A stretch of DNA of 64,000 bases from positions 248,001 to 312,000 of the forward strand of contig JACJIB010000007.1 of the NCBI GenBank assembly GCA_014138645.1. The letters are read 5' to 3'. The notes below the pieces were generated by a model that was given only the letters and a program-made list of their open reading frames with translations, ran no database searches and had not been told where the DNA came from. This document shows positions 22,249-30,268 of this stretch, piece after piece (the stretch's first letter is position 1; each line of letters starts with the position of its first letter). This stretch comes from Methylorubrum thiocyanatum (GTDB lineage Bacteria > Pseudomonadota > Alphaproteobacteria > Rhizobiales > Beijerinckiaceae). The position numbers were made by a program, and so were the translations under genes.

Positions 22249-22907
22249 GCGGGTGCCCTCATCCGGTATCCGAGGCCTCGGACCGTCTCAATGGCGTGCT
22301 TGCCGATCTTGGCGCGCAGGTTGTGCACATGGACCTCGACCGCGTTGCTCTCGACCTCCTCCTGCCAGCCGTAGAGCCGCTCCTCCAGCTCGGCTTTGGA
22401 CCGAAGCACGTCAGGTCGTTCCATGAGGGCCGCCAGAACCATCACCTCGCGCCGGGAGATGGCGACCGGCACACCGTCGACGGTGACGGCGAGGCTACCG
22501 GGATCGAGCCGGATGCAGCCGTGCTCCAGGATCGCCGCTGCCCGACCCGAGGCCCTCCGGACAACGGCGCGGATGCGGGCGGAGAGCTCGTCGAGGTCGA
22601 AGGGCTTGCCGAGGTAGTCGTCGGCGCCACCGTCGAGCCCGGCGATCCGGTCGGCCACGGCGTCCCGGGCCGTCAGCAGGACGACCGGCGTCCGGTCGTT
22701 CCGACGGCGAAGCCCCCGCAGCACGTCGAGGCCGGAGCCGTCGGGCAGCATCAGGTCGAGCACGATGGCCGAGAACGCGCTCGTCGCCAGCGCCGCCTCG
22801 GCGTCGGCGCAGGTCGCGACGCAATCGACCGTCGCCCCGCCCAGGCCCAAGCCAGCCCGGAGCCCGTCCGACAGGATGGTGTCGTCCTCGACGACGAGGA
22901 TGCGCAT
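22245..22907 (-). CDS. OmpR-family response regulator (PmrA-like)
   Basis: 220 residues: receiver domain with acidic pocket EDD, phosphoacceptor Asp51 (VLDLMLPDGSG) and Lys101 (YLGKPFDL), then a winged-helix DNA-binding domain ending in VRGLGYRM. It is the first gene of the operon with the kinase. A direct repeat CTTAAG-N5-CTTAAG lies 39-55 bases upstream of its start, matching the consensus site of PmrA-type regulators, so it probably controls itself and the divergent dsbD operon. Confidence 0.87.
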   Translation of the reverse strand: MRILVVEDDTILSDGLRAGLGLGGATVDCVATCADAEAALATSAFSAIVLDLMLPDGSGLDVLRGLRRRNDRTPVVLLTARDAVADRIAGLDGGADDYLGKPFDLDELSARIRAVVRRASGRAAAILEHGCIRLDPGSLAVTVDGVPVAISRREVMVLAALMERPDVLRSKAELEERLYGWQEEVESNAVEVHVHNLRAKIGKHAIETVRGLGYRMRAPA

Positions 22908-22945
22908 GCGTGTCTCCCTTCACGGCCCCCATCCTCCGGGCCCCG

Positions 22946-22962
22946 CTTAAGCCTGGCTTAAG
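22946..22962. promoter_or_regulatory. Perfect PmrA-type box
   Basis: CTTAAG (22946-22951), CCTGG, CTTAAG (22957-22962). This equals the known PmrA consensus YTTAAK-N5-YTTAAK. It lies between the divergent response regulator (start 22907) and dsbD (start 23010), so it can serve both. Confidence 0.75.
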
Positions 22963-23009
22963 CTGCGTTTCCGACCCGCGGCGGGCCGATCCGAGCCCGG
23001 ACCCCGCCC

Positions 23010-24758
23010 ATGCCGAACGTTTTCACCCACCTCATCCTCGCCGCCCTGGTCTGGACCGGCTCCTCGCTGTGGTCGCCGGGACAGTGCCGGGAGCCTGGTG
23101 CACGGCCGACGCCGTTCACCGTCGATGCGGCCCGTGACCCTGACCTCTCGCTGCGCCTGCGATGGACCATCGCCCCTGAGACCTACCTCTACCGCGACAA
23201 GATCGCCGCCGCAGACGGAAGCGGCCGGGAGCTTCCCGTCAGCACCCAGCCCGGCGAGACCAAGGACGACCCCAACTTCGGGCCGACGGAAGTCTATCAC
23301 GGCGCGACGGAGGCCATCGTGCCGGGCGCGGCTCTCGCGGGGGTGCGCGAGGTGCGCGTCACCTATCAGGGCTGTGCCGAGAAGGGCATCTGCTACCCGC
23401 CGATCAACAAGGTCATCGAGGTGCCCGCGCCGGGTCCGCAGGCGACCGCCGCGACGCCGGCAACGGACGCGCAGCCCGAGTCCGAGAGGGGCCTGCTCTC
23501 GGGCCATCTCGCGGGCGTCCTGGCGACCTTCCTCGGGCTCGGCCTGCTCCTGGCCTTCACCCCTTGCGTGCTCCCGATGGTCCCGGTGCTGGCCGGCATG
23601 CTGGCCCGGTCCGGGGAGCGGCTCTCGGCCGGACGAGGTTTCGTCCTCTCCGGCACCTACGTGCTCGCGATGGCGCTGGCCTACGGGACGCTCGGTGTCG
23701 CCGCGGCATGGTCGGGACGCAACCTCCAGGTCGCGCTTCAGACTCCCGTCTCGCTCGGGCTCCTCGCCGCGGCCTTCGTCGCCCTGGCGCTGTCAATGTT
23801 CGGGGTCTTCGACCTGGCGCTGCCGTCCGGCGTCTCCGGCCGGCTGTCTCGCCTGAGCGGGCGCAGGTTCGGCGCGCTCGGCGCCGCCGCCGTCATGGGC
23901 TTCACCTCCGCCCTGATCGTCGGGCCCTGCGTGACGCCGCCGCTCGCCGCCGCCCTGCTCTACGTCGCCCAGACCGGCGACGTGGCGCGAGGCGCCGCCG
24001 CCCTGTTCGCGCTCGGCCTCGGCATGGGCCTGCCGCTGATCGCATTCGGGGTGTTCGGGGCGGGTATTTTGCCGAAGTCAGGCCCTTGGCTGGTCGCGGC
24101 CAAGCAGGCCTTCGGCGTGGTCTTCCTCGCGTTGGCCATCACCATGGTCTCACGGCTCTTGCCGCCTGAGGTCACCCTCGTGCTCTGGGGCGCGCTGGCG
24201 ATCGGCATCGGCGCATTCCTCGGGGCGTTCGACGTCGTCGCGAAGGGGGCCGCGGGCCGGCTTGGCAAGTGTGCCGGCGTTGTTGCCGTGACCTACGGCT
24301 GCGCCCTCGTCGTCGGCGCCGCGAGCGGCGGGACCGATCCGCTCCGGCCGCTCGCCGACCTCAACCGGGTGCAGGCGGTCCACGTCGAGGAGAGCCGAAC
24401 GGTCTCCTCCGTCCCGGCGTTCGAGGCAGCCCTCGCGGCGGCCCGTACCGAGGGCAAGCCGGTGCTCGTCGAGTTCGCAGCCGATTGGTGCACCGTCTGC
24501 AAGACGAACGAGAGGACGGTCCTGGCCGATGCCGGCATCCGGGCGAGACTGAAGGCCGTCTCGGTCATCCGCGCCGACGTCACCCGCGACGACGATGCCA
24601 CCCGTGCCCTGATGCAGCGCTTCGAGGTCGTCGGACCGCCGACCCTCATCCTGATGCGCCCCGACGGCGGCGAGGTCCGCGAGGTCCGCGAGGCCCGCAC
24701 CGAAGGCGAGCTCACGGTCGATGACCTGAAGCGCCGCCTCGCCCTCGTCGGCGCCTGA
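23010..24758 (+). CDS. dsbD: Thiol:disulfide interchange protein DsbD
   Basis: Transfers electrons from cytoplasmic thioredoxin to periplasmic thiol proteins. Three parts are visible in order. The periplasmic N-terminal domain has the redox pair Cys122/Cys128 (GCAEKGICYPP). Eight or so membrane helices carry Cys186 (TPCVLPM) and Cys307 (GPCVTPP). The C-terminal thioredoxin domain has WCTVCK (Cys494/Cys497). The length of 582 suits full DsbD. It is first in an operon with a DsbA-like protein, an L,D-transpeptidase and a DsrE protein, downstream of the PmrA-type box. Confidence 0.9.
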   Translation: MPNVFTHLILAALVWTGSSLWSPGQCREPGARPTPFTVDAARDPDLSLRLRWTIAPETYLYRDKIAAADGSGRELPVSTQPGETKDDPNFGPTEVYHGATEAIVPGAALAGVREVRVTYQGCAEKGICYPPINKVIEVPAPGPQATAATPATDAQPESERGLLSGHLAGVLATFLGLGLLLAFTPCVLPMVPVLAGMLARSGERLSAGRGFVLSGTYVLAMALAYGTLGVAAAWSGRNLQVALQTPVSLGLLAAAFVALALSMFGVFDLALPSGVSGRLSRLSGRRFGALGAAAVMGFTSALIVGPCVTPPLAAALLYVAQTGDVARGAAALFALGLGMGLPLIAFGVFGAGILPKSGPWLVAAKQAFGVVFLALAITMVSRLLPPEVTLVLWGALAIGIGAFLGAFDVVAKGAAGRLGKCAGVVAVTYGCALVVGAASGGTDPLRPLADLNRVQAVHVEESRTVSSVPAFEAALAAARTEGKPVLVEFAADWCTVCKTNERTVLADAGIRARLKAVSVIRADVTRDDDATRALMQRFEVVGPPTLILMRPDGGEVREVREARTEGELTVDDLKRRLALVGA

Positions 24759-24798
24759 GCCGCTCCCTTTCGGAAAACCGACTTTCACGGAGAACACC

Positions 24799-25434
24799 AT
24801 GGACCGCAGGACCCTGCTCGCCCTTCTGCCCGCCGTCGCGCTCGTGCCTGCCCTGTTGTCGCTGGCGCCCCCCATGGAGGAGGCCTTCGCCCAGGGCGTC
24901 GACCCCAACGCCATCCTCAACGACCCGGAGGTGCCGGTCTCGGGCAACCCGAAGGGCGACCTGACCATCGTCGCCTTCCTCGATTACAACTGCCCCTTCT
25001 GCAAGAAGGCCGAGCCGGACCTTCTCCGGCTGGTGAAGGCGGACGGGCGCATCCGCCTCGTCCACAAGGACTGGCCGATCCTCGGCGACGCCTCCGTCTA
25101 CGGGGCCCAGCTCGCCCTCGCGGCGAAGTACCAGGGCCGCTACGACGAAGTGCATCACGCGCTCATGGCGATCCCAGGTCGCAAGCTTCCCAAGGAGCGG
25201 ATGCTGGAGGCGGTGGCCGCCTCGGGCGTCGACGTCGCCCGCCTGGAAGAGGATCGGAAGGCGCACCAGGCCGAGATCGGGGCCCTGCTCCAGCGCAACC
25301 TCGATCAGGCCGACGCCCTGGGCCTCCAGGGCACGCCGGTCTTCCTGATCGGCCAGCTCAAGGTCGCGGCGGCGCTCGATTACGATGGCTTCAAACAGGC
25401 GGTGGTGCAGGCGCGCGCCAAGGGCCGCTCGTGA
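24799..25434 (+). CDS. DsbA-family periplasmic thiol oxidoreductase
   Basis: A signal peptide (residues about 1-32), then a thioredoxin fold with CPFC (Cys65-Cys68, in FLDYNCPFCKKAEP) and the cis-proline loop GTPVF. The length of 211 and a helical insert match DsbA/DsbG-like (Com1-type) proteins. As it is cotranscribed with dsbD, it is probably kept reduced by DsbD, as DsbG/DsbC-type enzymes are. It overlaps the next gene at the stop codon. Confidence 0.85.
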   Translation: MDRRTLLALLPAVALVPALLSLAPPMEEAFAQGVDPNAILNDPEVPVSGNPKGDLTIVAFLDYNCPFCKKAEPDLLRLVKADGRIRLVHKDWPILGDASVYGAQLALAAKYQGRYDEVHHALMAIPGRKLPKERMLEAVAASGVDVARLEEDRKAHQAEIGALLQRNLDQADALGLQGTPVFLIGQLKVAAALDYDGFKQAVVQARAKGRS

Positions 25435-26282
25435 TGCCGCGGCCCCTCCGCCTTACGACGTTGATCGCGCTCGCCTCGGCGCTTGGCGCCTGCTCGACCT
25501 CGCAGGGGGCTCCGGCCCCCGTCGCGGAAGCCCGGCCGCAGATCGCCCCGGAGGTCTTGCGCCGGTACGCTGCCGTCACGGACGAACCCTTCCCGGTCGA
25601 GGCGGTCGACCCGCGCGACCTCAAGGCTCGCAACGTCCGCCAGTTGGTCGACTACTCATCGAAGGAGCCGCCCGGCACCCTCGTCGTCGATCCATACAAG
25701 CGCTTCCTCTACCTCGTCATGGAGGGCGGCAAGGCGATGCGCTACGCGGTCGGGGTGGGCAAGGCCGGCTTCGAGTTCACCGGCGAGGCGACCGTCGCCC
25801 GCAAGGCGTCCTGGCCTCGATGGACGCCGACGCCTGACATGCTCAGGCGTGATCCGGAGCGGAACGGGCGCTGGGCCGGCGGCATGCCGGGCGGCGACAG
25901 GAACCCGCTCGGCGCCAGGGCGCTCTACCTGTTCAAGGACGGCAAGGACACGCTGTACCGTATCCACGGCACGACGGAACCATCGAGCATCGGCGAGGCG
26001 GTGTCCTCGGGTTGCATCCGCATGCTGAACCAGGACGTGATCGACCTGCACCGGCGCGTCCCCACCGGCACGAAGGTGGTGGTGCTCGGGGCCCGAGGCA
26101 CCGTCCACGCCGCACGGCCAAAAGCGCCGGAGACGACGGGCAGCCTCGGGAACGGCGCATCCTCCGGACCGAACCCGGACGACGGCCGCGATCATGCGGG
26201 GTTAGACAACCTATCGCGCGGCGCGTCGGAAGCACCCGAGCCTCCGGCCTACGAGAGGGAGGCGGACGATGACGGTCTTTAG
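25434..26282 (+). CDS. Lipoprotein L,D-transpeptidase (YkuD domain)
   Basis: An N-terminal lipobox ending in ALGAC (Cys20) predicts membrane anchoring. The YkuD catalytic block is intact: His178 (YRIHGTTEPSSIGEA) and the catalytic Cys194 (SSGCIRML). These enzymes make 3-3 peptidoglycan cross-links or attach proteins to peptidoglycan, and the Cys must be reduced. That gives a reason to sit behind dsbD and a DsbA-like gene. The start ATG overlaps the upstream TGA; a GTG three bases earlier is possible. Confidence 0.85.
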   Translation: MPRPLRLTTLIALASALGACSTSQGAPAPVAEARPQIAPEVLRRYAAVTDEPFPVEAVDPRDLKARNVRQLVDYSSKEPPGTLVVDPYKRFLYLVMEGGKAMRYAVGVGKAGFEFTGEATVARKASWPRWTPTPDMLRRDPERNGRWAGGMPGGDRNPLGARALYLFKDGKDTLYRIHGTTEPSSIGEAVSSGCIRMLNQDVIDLHRRVPTGTKVVVLGARGTVHAARPKAPETTGSLGNGASSGPNPDDGRDHAGLDNLSRGASEAPEPPAYEREADDDGL

Positions 26283-26730
26283 GAGCCTGATGATCGCGGT
26301 CGTTCTTGCGACCCTGGGCTTAGGGGCGGCCCATGCCGGCTCGGAGGCGCCGGCCGGGTACTACGCCGACCAGAAGGTGGTCTACCATAACGACGGCGGC
26401 CCCGACGGAGCCGCCTACTTCAAGCGCCTGCTCGGCAATCTGCGCAATCACGTCGAGGCCGTGGGCAAGGCCCACGTCGAGATCCGCGTCGTGAGCCACG
26501 GCGACGGGGTCGCGCTCTTCCAGTCTGCCGCGAACGACAAGGAAGTCGCCGCTCGCATCGATGCAGTCAAGGGAATGGGCGTCCGGTTCCTGGTCTGCGG
26601 CAACACCCTGCGCGAACGCAAGATCGACCGCGACACGCTCTACGGCGTCGGTAAGGACGACATCGTGCCGAGCGGTGTCGCCGAACTGGCTCGCCTGCAG
26701 GGCATGGGGTTCGCCTACATCCATCCCTGA
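26269..26730 (+). CDS. Periplasmic DsrE/DsrF-like protein
   Basis: A signal peptide (about 1-23) precedes a DsrE-type alpha/beta domain with KVVYHNDGGPDG at the start, VEIRVVSHGDGVALF in the middle, and one conserved Cys in FLVCGNTLRER. DsrE-type proteins carry sulfur as a cysteine persulfide. Its overlap with the transpeptidase gene by 14 bases puts it in the dsbD operon. Confidence 0.8.
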   Translation: MTVFRSLMIAVVLATLGLGAAHAGSEAPAGYYADQKVVYHNDGGPDGAAYFKRLLGNLRNHVEAVGKAHVEIRVVSHGDGVALFQSAANDKEVAARIDAVKGMGVRFLVCGNTLRERKIDRDTLYGVGKDDIVPSGVAELARLQGMGFAYIHP

Positions 26731-26769
26731 GCTGGTCGAACGGGAGAAGACAATCCTCCCGTCGGCATC

Positions 26770-26792
26770 GACGCCACGCCATCGATGGCGTC
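26770..26792 (+). terminator. Possible terminator hairpin
   Basis: GACGCCA (26770-26776) and TGGCGTC (26786-26792) pair across 9 bases, 40 bases after the DsrE-like gene. There is no strong T-run. Confidence 0.4.
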
Positions 26793-26868
26793 CGCCAAAA
26801 GGCGAAGGCGCCCGTGCGCCACCGCACCCCCTCAGCGCTTCTCAAATTAGGCCGTCGGTTTGACGCTT

Positions 26869-26915
26869 GCCATTACATTAGCAGATTCTAAATAAGAGAC
26901 ATCTAATGTAATGGC
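26869..26915. promoter_or_regulatory. 13-bp perfect inverted repeat upstream of the sulfur-import operon
   Basis: GCCATTACATTAG (26869-26881) and CTAATGTAATGGC (26903-26915) are exact complements separated by 21 AT-rich bases that contain a possible -10 region. It is 69 bases upstream of the first YeeE/YedE gene and is the likely binding site of one of the nearby ArsR-type persulfide sensors. Confidence 0.7.
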
Positions 26916-26983
26916 TCGGCAGGGGAGGACGTCCCTTGCGGCCCGCCGGGCATTGCCCGGACCACCGCCTGGGAGCGACCACC

Positions 26984-27409
26984 ATGGACGGCTTCACGCC
27001 TGTCAGCGCCCTCGCCGGCGGTGCCTTGATCGGCACCTCCGCGGCCCTGTTCCTGCTCCTCAACGGACGCATCGCCGGCATCAGCGGCATCCTTGGCGGG
27101 CTGCTCGCTCCGCCCTCACGCGAGACGGGCTGGCGGATCGCCTTCCTGGCCGGCTTGGTCCTGGCGCCGCTCGCCTACGCCGGCATGGGCGGTGGCCTCC
27201 CTCCGGTGACGGTGGATGCCCCGTTCCCGCTGCTTGCCGTCGCCGGCCTGCTGGTCGGGTTCGGATCGCGCCTCGGAGCCGGCTGCACGAGCGGCCACGG
27301 CGTCTGCGGCATCGGCCGCGGCTCGCCCCGCTCTGTGGTCGCCACCGGCACCTTCATGGCCGTCGCCATCCTGACCGTCCTCGTCGTGCGCCATCTCGTC
27401 GGAGCCTGA
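26984..27409 (+). CDS. YeeE/YedE sulfur-transport protein, N-terminal half type
   Basis: 141 residues with four hydrophobic helices and the family signature LGAGCTSGHGVCGIGRGSPR. YeeE/YedE proteins (TsuA type) import thiosulfate or related sulfur compounds; two-part versions (PmpA/PmpB) are encoded by adjacent genes, as here. The start ATG 26984 (MDGFTPVSALAGGALIG) is preferred over an in-frame ATG 48 bases upstream on composition. Confidence 0.82.
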   Translation: MDGFTPVSALAGGALIGTSAALFLLLNGRIAGISGILGGLLAPPSRETGWRIAFLAGLVLAPLAYAGMGGGLPPVTVDAPFPLLAVAGLLVGFGSRLGAGCTSGHGVCGIGRGSPRSVVATGTFMAVAILTVLVVRHLVGA

Positions 27410-27412
27410 GCC

Positions 27413-27859
27413 ATGGCAAAGATCGTCTCCGCCTTCGCCGTCGGCCTCCTGTTCGGCCTCGGCCTCCTCGTCTCCGGCATGGCCGACCCGGCCAAGGTCC
27501 TCGCCTTCCTCGACGTGACCGGGCGCTGGGACCCGAGCCTCGCCTTCGTGATGGCGGGTGCCATCGTGGTCTCGACGACGGGCTATCTCGTGGCGCGGCG
27601 CCGTGGGCGGCCGTTGCTCGCCGCCCGGCTTGAGATCCCGAACCGGCACGACCTCGACCCGCGCCTGATCGCCGGCGCCGCGGTATTCGGTATCGGCTGG
27701 GGCCTCGCCGGCCTTTGCCCCGGGCCGGCGCTCACCCTGCTGACGGTCGCACCGGCGCAAGCGGCGACCTTCGTCGTCGCCATGGTCGCCGGGATGCTGC
27801 TGTTCCGTCTCGTGCCCTCGGCGGCCGCGAAGCCGGCGGTCCAGGGAGCCGACGCATGA
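27413..27859 (+). CDS. YeeE/YedE sulfur-transport protein, C-terminal half type
   Basis: 148 residues, partner of the preceding gene (3-base gap). It has the GLGLLVSGMADPAKVLAFLD motif and the second-half signature GIGWGLAGLCPGPALT with its Cys. Both halves together equal one full YeeE/YedE protein such as the one at 37862-38920. Confidence 0.82.
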   Translation: MAKIVSAFAVGLLFGLGLLVSGMADPAKVLAFLDVTGRWDPSLAFVMAGAIVVSTTGYLVARRRGRPLLAARLEIPNRHDLDPRLIAGAAVFGIGWGLAGLCPGPALTLLTVAPAQAATFVVAMVAGMLLFRLVPSAAAKPAVQGADA

Positions 27860-28664
27860 CACCCGGCCTGCTGACATCCGGCCTTGCGGCCGGCTCGGGC
27901 GGGGTCGTCGGCGTGATCCTCAGCTTCGTCGGCGGGGGGGCTCAATCCTGGCCGTCCCGCTCCTGGCCGACGTCGTCGGCGTGTCCTTGCCACACGTGGC
28001 GATCGGCACCAGCGCCCTGGCGGTGTCGGTCAGCGCGGCCGGCAACCTCGTCCCGCAATGGCGGGTCGGGAACGTGAAATGGCGATGCGCGGCGGCGTTC
28101 TCGGTCGCCGGCGTCCTCGGCGCGCTGGCCGGCTCGGTCGCCGCGAAGGCGGTCGACGGGCGGAGCCTCCTGGCCCTGTTCGGGGTCGTGATGCTGGTGG
28201 TCGGGGGCCTGATGCTGAGCAAGCGACGCGGCGATGGCGACCCCGAGGTGCGCCTGACCAAGGCCAGTGCCCCGGTGCTCCTGCCCTGGCTGCTCGGCAT
28301 CGGTTTCGCGGTCGGCCTGTTCTCCGGCTTCTTCGGCATCGGCGGGGGATTCCTCATCGTGCCGGGCCTGATGCTGGCGACGTCGATGCCGCTGCCCATG
28401 GCCATCGGCACCTCGCTGGTCGCGGTCAGCGCCTTCGGGGCGGCGACCGCGGCGAGCTACGCCGCCGCCGGCCTGATCGACTGGCCGTTGGCCGGGCTGT
28501 TCATCCTGGGAGGGGTGCTCGGCGGCCTCGCTGGCACGCGCCTCAGCCAGCGGCTCTCCGGGCGCAAGCGCGCCCTGACCGTCACCTTCGCCGGCCTCGT
28601 CATCCTGGTCGGCCTCTACGTCGTCGCCCGCGGGGCCCTGCCGCTCCTCGTATTCAACACCTGA
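27856..28664 (+). pseudogene. TauE/SafE-family permease with a poly-G frameshift
   Basis: The gene starts at ATG 27856 (MTPGLLTSGLAAGSGGVVGV) and overlaps the upstream stop by 4 bases. Within the GGGGS-type loop a run of seven G (27934-27940) leaves the frame one base short; an eighth G would restore SILAVPLLADVVGVSLPHVA and the remaining 240 residues to 28664. The rest is an intact eight-helix TauE sulfite/sulfonate exporter. This may be a sequencing slip, a real loss, or phase variation in the G-run. Confidence 0.75.
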
Positions 28665-28685
28665 ACCCGGAAAAGGAGGCGTTTC

Positions 28686-29597
28686 ATGTCTAACCAGACC
28701 ATCGAAGCCCTGCGCGGGCATCCCATCGTGACCGGCTTCCATGACGAGCCGACCGGCAGCATCCAGTACGTCGTCGCCGATCCCGGGACGAAGCGCTGCG
28801 CCATCATCGACCCGGTGCTCGACTTCGACCCGAAGTCCGGCGCGACCGCGACCCGCTCCGCCGATGCCTTGCTCGCCCACATCGAGCGCGAGGGCTACGA
28901 GCTGGAGTGGATCCTCGAAACCCACCCGCACGCCGACCACTTCTCGGCGGCCGGCTACCTGCACGACAAGACCGGCGTCCCGACCGCCATCGGCGAGAAG
29001 GTCGTCGACGTGCAGCAGCTCTGGAAGGGGCTCTACAACCTGCCGGACAAGTTCCGGACGGACGGCTCGCAGTGGGACCGGCTCTTCGCCGACGGCGAGC
29101 GCTTCCGGATCGGCGACCTCGACGTCGAGGTGATGTTCACGCCAGGCCATACCCTGGCCTCCATCGCCTATCGGATCGGCGACGCCGCCTTCATCCACGA
29201 CACCTTGTTCATGCCCGACAGCGGCTCGGCGCGGGCCGACTTCCCGGGCGGCAGCGCGCACGCGCTCTGGCGCAGCATCCAGCGCATCATGGTGTTGCCG
29301 GACGAGACGCGGCTGTTCACCGGGCACGATTACCGCCCGGACAGGCGCGCGGCGGCCTGGGAAAGCACGGTGGCCAGGCAGCGGGCGGAGAACCCGCATC
29401 TGGTCGAGACCCCGAGCGAGGAGGCGTTCGTCCGGATGCGGGAGGCGCGCGACCGTGAGTTGCCGATGCCCAAGCTCATTCTGCATTCTCTGCAGGTGAA
29501 CATCCGAGGCGGCCGCCTGCCCGAGCCCGAGCCGAACGGCCGCCGCTACCTGAAGATCCCGCTGGACGCCCTCGATGGCGCGGCCTGGGGCGAGTGA
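28686..29597 (+). CDS. Persulfide dioxygenase-like metallo-beta-lactamase protein
   Basis: 303 residues of the ETHE1/Blh group. Iron ligands are visible in ILETHPHADHFSAAG, the FTPGHTLAS His, the VVADPGTKRCAIIDPVLDFD lead-in typical of persulfide dioxygenases, and FTGHDY. These enzymes oxidise glutathione persulfide to sulfite. A good AAAGGAGG ribosome binding site precedes it, and a rhodanese follows, as in many sulfide-detoxification operons. Confidence 0.85.
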   Translation: MSNQTIEALRGHPIVTGFHDEPTGSIQYVVADPGTKRCAIIDPVLDFDPKSGATATRSADALLAHIEREGYELEWILETHPHADHFSAAGYLHDKTGVPTAIGEKVVDVQQLWKGLYNLPDKFRTDGSQWDRLFADGERFRIGDLDVEVMFTPGHTLASIAYRIGDAAFIHDTLFMPDSGSARADFPGGSAHALWRSIQRIMVLPDETRLFTGHDYRPDRRAAAWESTVARQRAENPHLVETPSEEAFVRMREARDRELPMPKLILHSLQVNIRGGRLPEPEPNGRRYLKIPLDALDGAAWGE

Positions 29598-29607
29598 GGA
29601 GGAAGCC

Positions 29608-29994
29608 ATGACCATGAGAAGCGCGAAGGACCTGGTGGCGCAAGCCAACCGCGAGGTGGAGACCCTGTCGGCCGAGGAGGCGCTCGCCCGCCTCGGCCAG
29701 CCCGACACGATGCTCGTGGACGTCCGGGAGGGCGAGGAGGTGGCCAAGACCGGAAGGATCGCCGGCGCCGTCCATGTGCCCCGCGGGTTCCTGGAGTTTC
29801 AGACCGACCCGGAGAGCCCGACCCACAAGGCCGAGCTCGGCGGCGGCAGGCGCTTGGTTCTCTACTGTGCCTCCGGCAACCGGTCGGCCCTGGCCGCGAA
29901 GGCGCTCAACGACATGGGCCTCGGACCTGTCGCCCATGTCGCCGGCGGTTTCTCCGCCCTGGCCAAGGCCGGCGCAACGGTCGATCCTGAGTGA
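29608..29994 (+). CDS. Rhodanese-like sulfurtransferase
   Basis: A single rhodanese domain of 128 residues, with the DVREGEEVAKTGRIAGAVHV start block and active-site loop YCASGNRSALAA (Cys nucleophile). It probably moves sulfane sulfur between thiosulfate, glutathione persulfide and the dioxygenase encoded just upstream. GAGGAGGAAG precedes the ATG. Confidence 0.85.
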   Translation: MTMRSAKDLVAQANREVETLSAEEALARLGQPDTMLVDVREGEEVAKTGRIAGAVHVPRGFLEFQTDPESPTHKAELGGGRRLVLYCASGNRSALAAKALNDMGLGPVAHVAGGFSALAKAGATVDPE

Positions 29995-30163
29995 ACATCC
30001 GCTCGCCGATCAGGCGGGGCGGCCAAGCCGCGGATTTGGCGTCCGTCACCGGTCGAGGAGGCGGAGGGCCGTGCCGAGGGCGAGCAGGCCACCGAGCTCG
30101 ACCGCCAGGATCGTACGAGTCAGGAAAGACCATCGTCGTGGCTATCGTATCCGGGGCGATGGT

Positions 30164-30268
30164 CTAGCGCCCTATCGATTTGAGCATCCATCGCAGCGGC
30201 AGAGCCACGGCCGTCAAAGTCGCGACGCTCATCATCCAGAACAGGACAAACCATCCGAACCGACGCAT
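30164..30268 (-). CDS. DUF2474 small membrane subunit of the bd-type oxidase
   Basis: A 34-residue single-helix peptide (RRFGWFVLFWMMSVATLTAV) whose ATG overlaps the TGA of the subunit II gene (TGATG). DUF2474 peptides are found in this position in cyanide-insensitive oxidase operons and are the counterpart of CydX. Confidence 0.75.
   Translation of the reverse strand: MRRFGWFVLFWMMSVATLTAVALPLRWMLKSIGR

Noticed and set aside
29995..30163. Minus-strand hydrophobic stretch TILAVELGGLLALGTALRLL between the rhodanese and DUF2474 genes
   Set aside because: It reads like a small membrane peptide, but no start codon lies between the upstream stop and the helix.
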